This document shows, in pieces, positions 61,701 to 64,000 of a stretch of DNA of 64,000 nucleotides. The translations under genes and the position numbers were made by a program. The notes under the pieces were generated by a model. The model saw only the letters and a list, made by a program, of their open reading frames with translations, did no database searches and was not told the DNA's origin. How positions within the stretch are numbered: the first letter of the stretch is position 1; each line of letters starts with the position of its first letter. This DNA comes from Adineta ricciae (Eukaryota; Rotifera; Eurotatoria; Adinetida; Adinetidae). The DNA lies in contig CAJNOJ010000235.1 in assembly GCA_905250025.1 (NCBI GenBank), positions 94,976 through 158,975 of the forward strand, read 5' to 3'.

Positions 61701-64000
61701 TTCTTTTCGTGTTGGTTTAGAACTCAAATCAACTTCGACCTTCTCTGAATTCATCGTTTTATTTCATACTTAATCATCTATTTCAATCAAACTTTAAAAT
61801 TATCTTAATTGACCCATTTGTCCTCGATTTTCTTTTTATTTATCAATTACCTTTTGATAAACTCGACAAACAATTAGTAACATTTGCTATTGTCAATGAA
61901 TCGGTCCAACTCTTACTACGAACACTTCAACAAACACCTCTCTTCTCTGTACAAACATCAATCACTACTCAGGACAATCATCGAATTTCGATCGATCATA
62001 TTTTTATCACATATCAACATAAAATTCTTCATCTAGCTGTTCTACACAAATATTACTCGTTTTACCTTATCCAATCCAATCATCTTCGATTCCCCGATGA
62101 TGACAATATTCATCTACCTTTTGGTGACAAACTACGTGCTGTTGATCAGTAAGGTCTCTTATACGAAAGAAAATCTATTTGTTTCTTTATGTGCCATTAG
62201 TATCGAAAGTGAACCATACGAATATTTGTTCTATTACCCTCGAAACGTGCCGCATTTCTTATGGTTATACGAAACATCGGAATTTCTTCACTGCAATCGA
62301 CAATTAGCCGATCAGATGGAAAATGATCTGCACCTTTATCAAAATGCTAGTCAACTGAATATAACTGTTGTACCTATGAAAAATATTGCCTTTGCCTTAA
62401 ATAAATTGCAGAAACATTATTGGCTTGCGGGCGGTACTCTACTCGGTAATTTCTTTTTTTCTCGATAATTGCTATGTGATTATGATTGACTATGTCATTC
62501 AACAAGGCTGGTATCGACATTGCGGTTTAATACCGTACACTCTCGATGCAGATTTTGGTCTCTATGCTGAAGAATACGATGAAAATATTCGAAGTCATTT
62601 TCTTGGAAATCCGATAACGTATCTCTGGGGTGCATTGGGACTGGTAAGTAGTTCGGTTTGATTTGTAAAATTTCGATAAATATTAATTGGAAAGAGTTTT
62701 GCTAGGTGAACGATTCATTGGAGTTTCGTCTGTATACAGGACGATTTACATTGGATCTGTTTTGGGCATATCGTGACGGAGATCATCGTTGGTGTGGCTA
62801 TCAAATTAATCGAGTGAAGTTTCGGTAGGAGTTTCCTTCGATTTACTCGATGATGACGAGATTGGATAGAAATAGGTGTAATGGAAGCATGTAGTTCAAT
62901 GTAGAGCATCGTAGAAAAGATGAATTTGAAAGTAGTGTATCAGGAGAGGAGAAAAGAATGGACAAGTCAATTATAATAAGTCAAGTGTCTCTTCGATAGA
63001 AGTAGTAATTGAATGAAGAGCTGTGTCTCGTTATTTTGACAGTTGATAAAGAAAAATACAAGGTCAATTCTTTTATTTCCGTTTTCTATCATTTTACAAT
63101 TGAAGCATCATCATTTCTTTCGACTAAATCAGCTTTCTGTAGATGATGTTTTTTTATTCTACGTTAGCTACATTTCAAACAAAACATTCGTTCTTTTGAA
63201 TAATTTAGACGTACTCTTCCATTACTCGAAAAACTTTGTTCATGTGATCTATTCGGTCATCGATTTTCAGTGCCATGTTCACCTGTGCAATATCTCGATA
63301 GCGAATATGGAAAAGACAGATGGAAAACTCCACTTGAGAAGAACTACACATGGACTAATATGAAATATCATTCAATCTGGGATGATATATCGTGGATGTA
63401 TGCAGTACGTTTATATACGCGACAGGGGAAACTTCGGACAGATAAATTTGCAATTGAGTGGATATCAAAGCATTTTAATTATAGTCTTACTTCTATTCCA
63501 TCGTTTTTAAATGTTTTACCAAATCATCCAGTGACACTTCCTCCATTGAAAGCAACACTTGTCTATGGTACACCGATGAAAAGAAAAAACTCAAGAAAAA
63601 AAGCTGCGAAGAATGACGAAAAGAAAGATGTTATTTAAGAAAATCTTCTATTTTTGTTTTTTTTCCTCTTTTCGTCATTTTTGGTTTTTACAAGAGCAGT
63701 CATTCGTTTTTCTTTATAATTATATTGACATTAAAGCTATAAGTTAGTGAAAGCAGAATCGTACTTTGCTACGAAAAGGAATAATCAACGCATCACTTAC
63801 CCGAACTGTCTTGTCTGTTGAAATCGAAAACAATCGATTGTCTTCCACTGCAATCTTCACAAGAAATATAGGTGCATTATGACCACGAAGTCGAGCGATC
63901 GGTTGAGATGGCAAATATGGATTCCAGATTCTCACAATTCGATCCATTCCACCAGTCACAAGAACATTCTTTTCCGTGCACAGATCAAATGTTCGAACAC
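58705..64000 (-). CDS. EF-hand and WD40-repeat protein, copy B (partial, runs off the window)
   Basis: The C-terminal exons (stop TAG at 58705-58707) match copy A almost base for base from ~58700 to 59659, introns included. An n at 59660 then jumps to the exon ending at 59802 (VWDLIEYTLLA), so about 1.4 kb present in copy A is missing. Upstream on this strand, exon 63801-64000 (RIWNPYLPSQPIARLRG, STDKTVR) continues past the window edge. Intron 59803-63800 contains the second fukutin gene. Function as for copy A. Whether the missing block is a true deletion or an unfilled gap cannot be told. Confidence 0.75.
59803..61540. other. Intron DNA left of fukutin copy B, no gene seen
   Basis: About 1.7 kb of AT-rich sequence within the WD40 copy B intron, against ~550 bp at the same place in copy A. 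It contains short frames only. No transposon ends or RNA gene were recognised. Confidence 0.4.
61559..63638 (+). CDS. FKTN: Fukutin-like LicD-family transferase, copy B (nested)
   Basis: Six exons, 61559-61669, 61721-62148, 62201-62445, 62507-62643, 62706-62824 and 63209-63638, give 489 residues. Exons 2-5 have exactly the lengths of copy A (428, 245, 137 and 119 bp). A type II anchor (VILLAFFLYISLWLTI) precedes the stem and the LicD domain with YWLAGGTLLGWYRHCG, DADFGLY as DxD, SLEFRLYTGRFTLDLFW and GHRFSVPCSP. The C-terminus is Lys-rich (KRKNSRKKAAKNDEKKD), unlike copy A. Intron 5 is 384 bp against 97 bp in copy A. Both copies look functional; different substrates or expression are possible but unproven. 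Confidence 0.9.

Noticed and set aside
1..64000. CRISPR arrays, bacterial operons, tRNA or rRNA genes
   Set aside because: No spaced direct repeats, no ribosome-binding pattern and no cloverleaf or rRNA sequence that I could recognise by eye. Short introns and animal genes show a nuclear eukaryotic genome. A tRNA scan would be needed to exclude tRNAs firmly.

Overview
The window looks like nuclear DNA of a microscopic animal, most probably a bdelloid rotifer. It is AT-rich, its genes are split by many 45-60 bp GT-AG introns, and it carries gene families typical of bdelloids: FG-GAP/VCBS-repeat membrane proteins, an ADP-ribosyltransferase joined to kinesin-light-chain-type TPRs, LRAT-like relics and closely related duplicated blocks. 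Clear animal orthologues include TRAPPC3, BBLN, beta-catenin, cyclophilins, fukutin and a WDR49-type EF-hand/WD40 protein. The organism call is an inference; no database was searched.

Layout. 0-5.4 kb holds a frameshifted B-box-like gene, foldback transposon-like elements, a GGATCC-rich palindromic array and dispersed repeats. 3.95-12.15 kb can be read as one long plus-strand gene: three tandem copies of an unrecognised two-membrane-segment, Cys-rich module, then a further membrane segment, a Thr/Ser linker and an FG-GAP ectodomain, with every splice phase agreeing. 12.2-19.9 kb holds relics, a decayed ART-TPR gene and an intact GTPase-Hsp20 fusion. 20.0-22.0 kb is a minus-strand cluster of four potato-inhibitor-I-like genes. 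22.4-23.8 kb carries BBLN and TRAPPC3. 26.8-30.5 kb is a cadherin-like receptor.

31.5-39.4 kb is a tandem duplication of a two-gene unit (beta-catenin plus cyclophilin). Beta-catenin copy 1 keeps the alpha-catenin-binding segment and the C-terminal AWFDTDL but has no DSGxxS degron. Copy 2 has the degron-like DSGFNS but has lost the alpha-catenin segment and the whole C-terminal tail. This is the pattern expected if adhesion and signalling roles were split between the copies. One cyclophilin has a mitochondrial-type leader, the other is cytosolic in form.

39.9-48.1 kb is a minus-strand WDR49-like gene with a complete plus-strand fukutin gene inside one intron. The same nested pair occurs again at 58.7-64.0 kb, where it runs off the window. 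Between the copies lie a 13-repeat FG-GAP gene, a single-exon GPCR gene and an inverted partial copy of the 3' part of the module gene.

Assembly caution. Six places show a sequence repeated directly at an offset built on exactly 221 bp around an n or a run of N. These look like unresolved contig overlaps, and two of them lie in coding exons.
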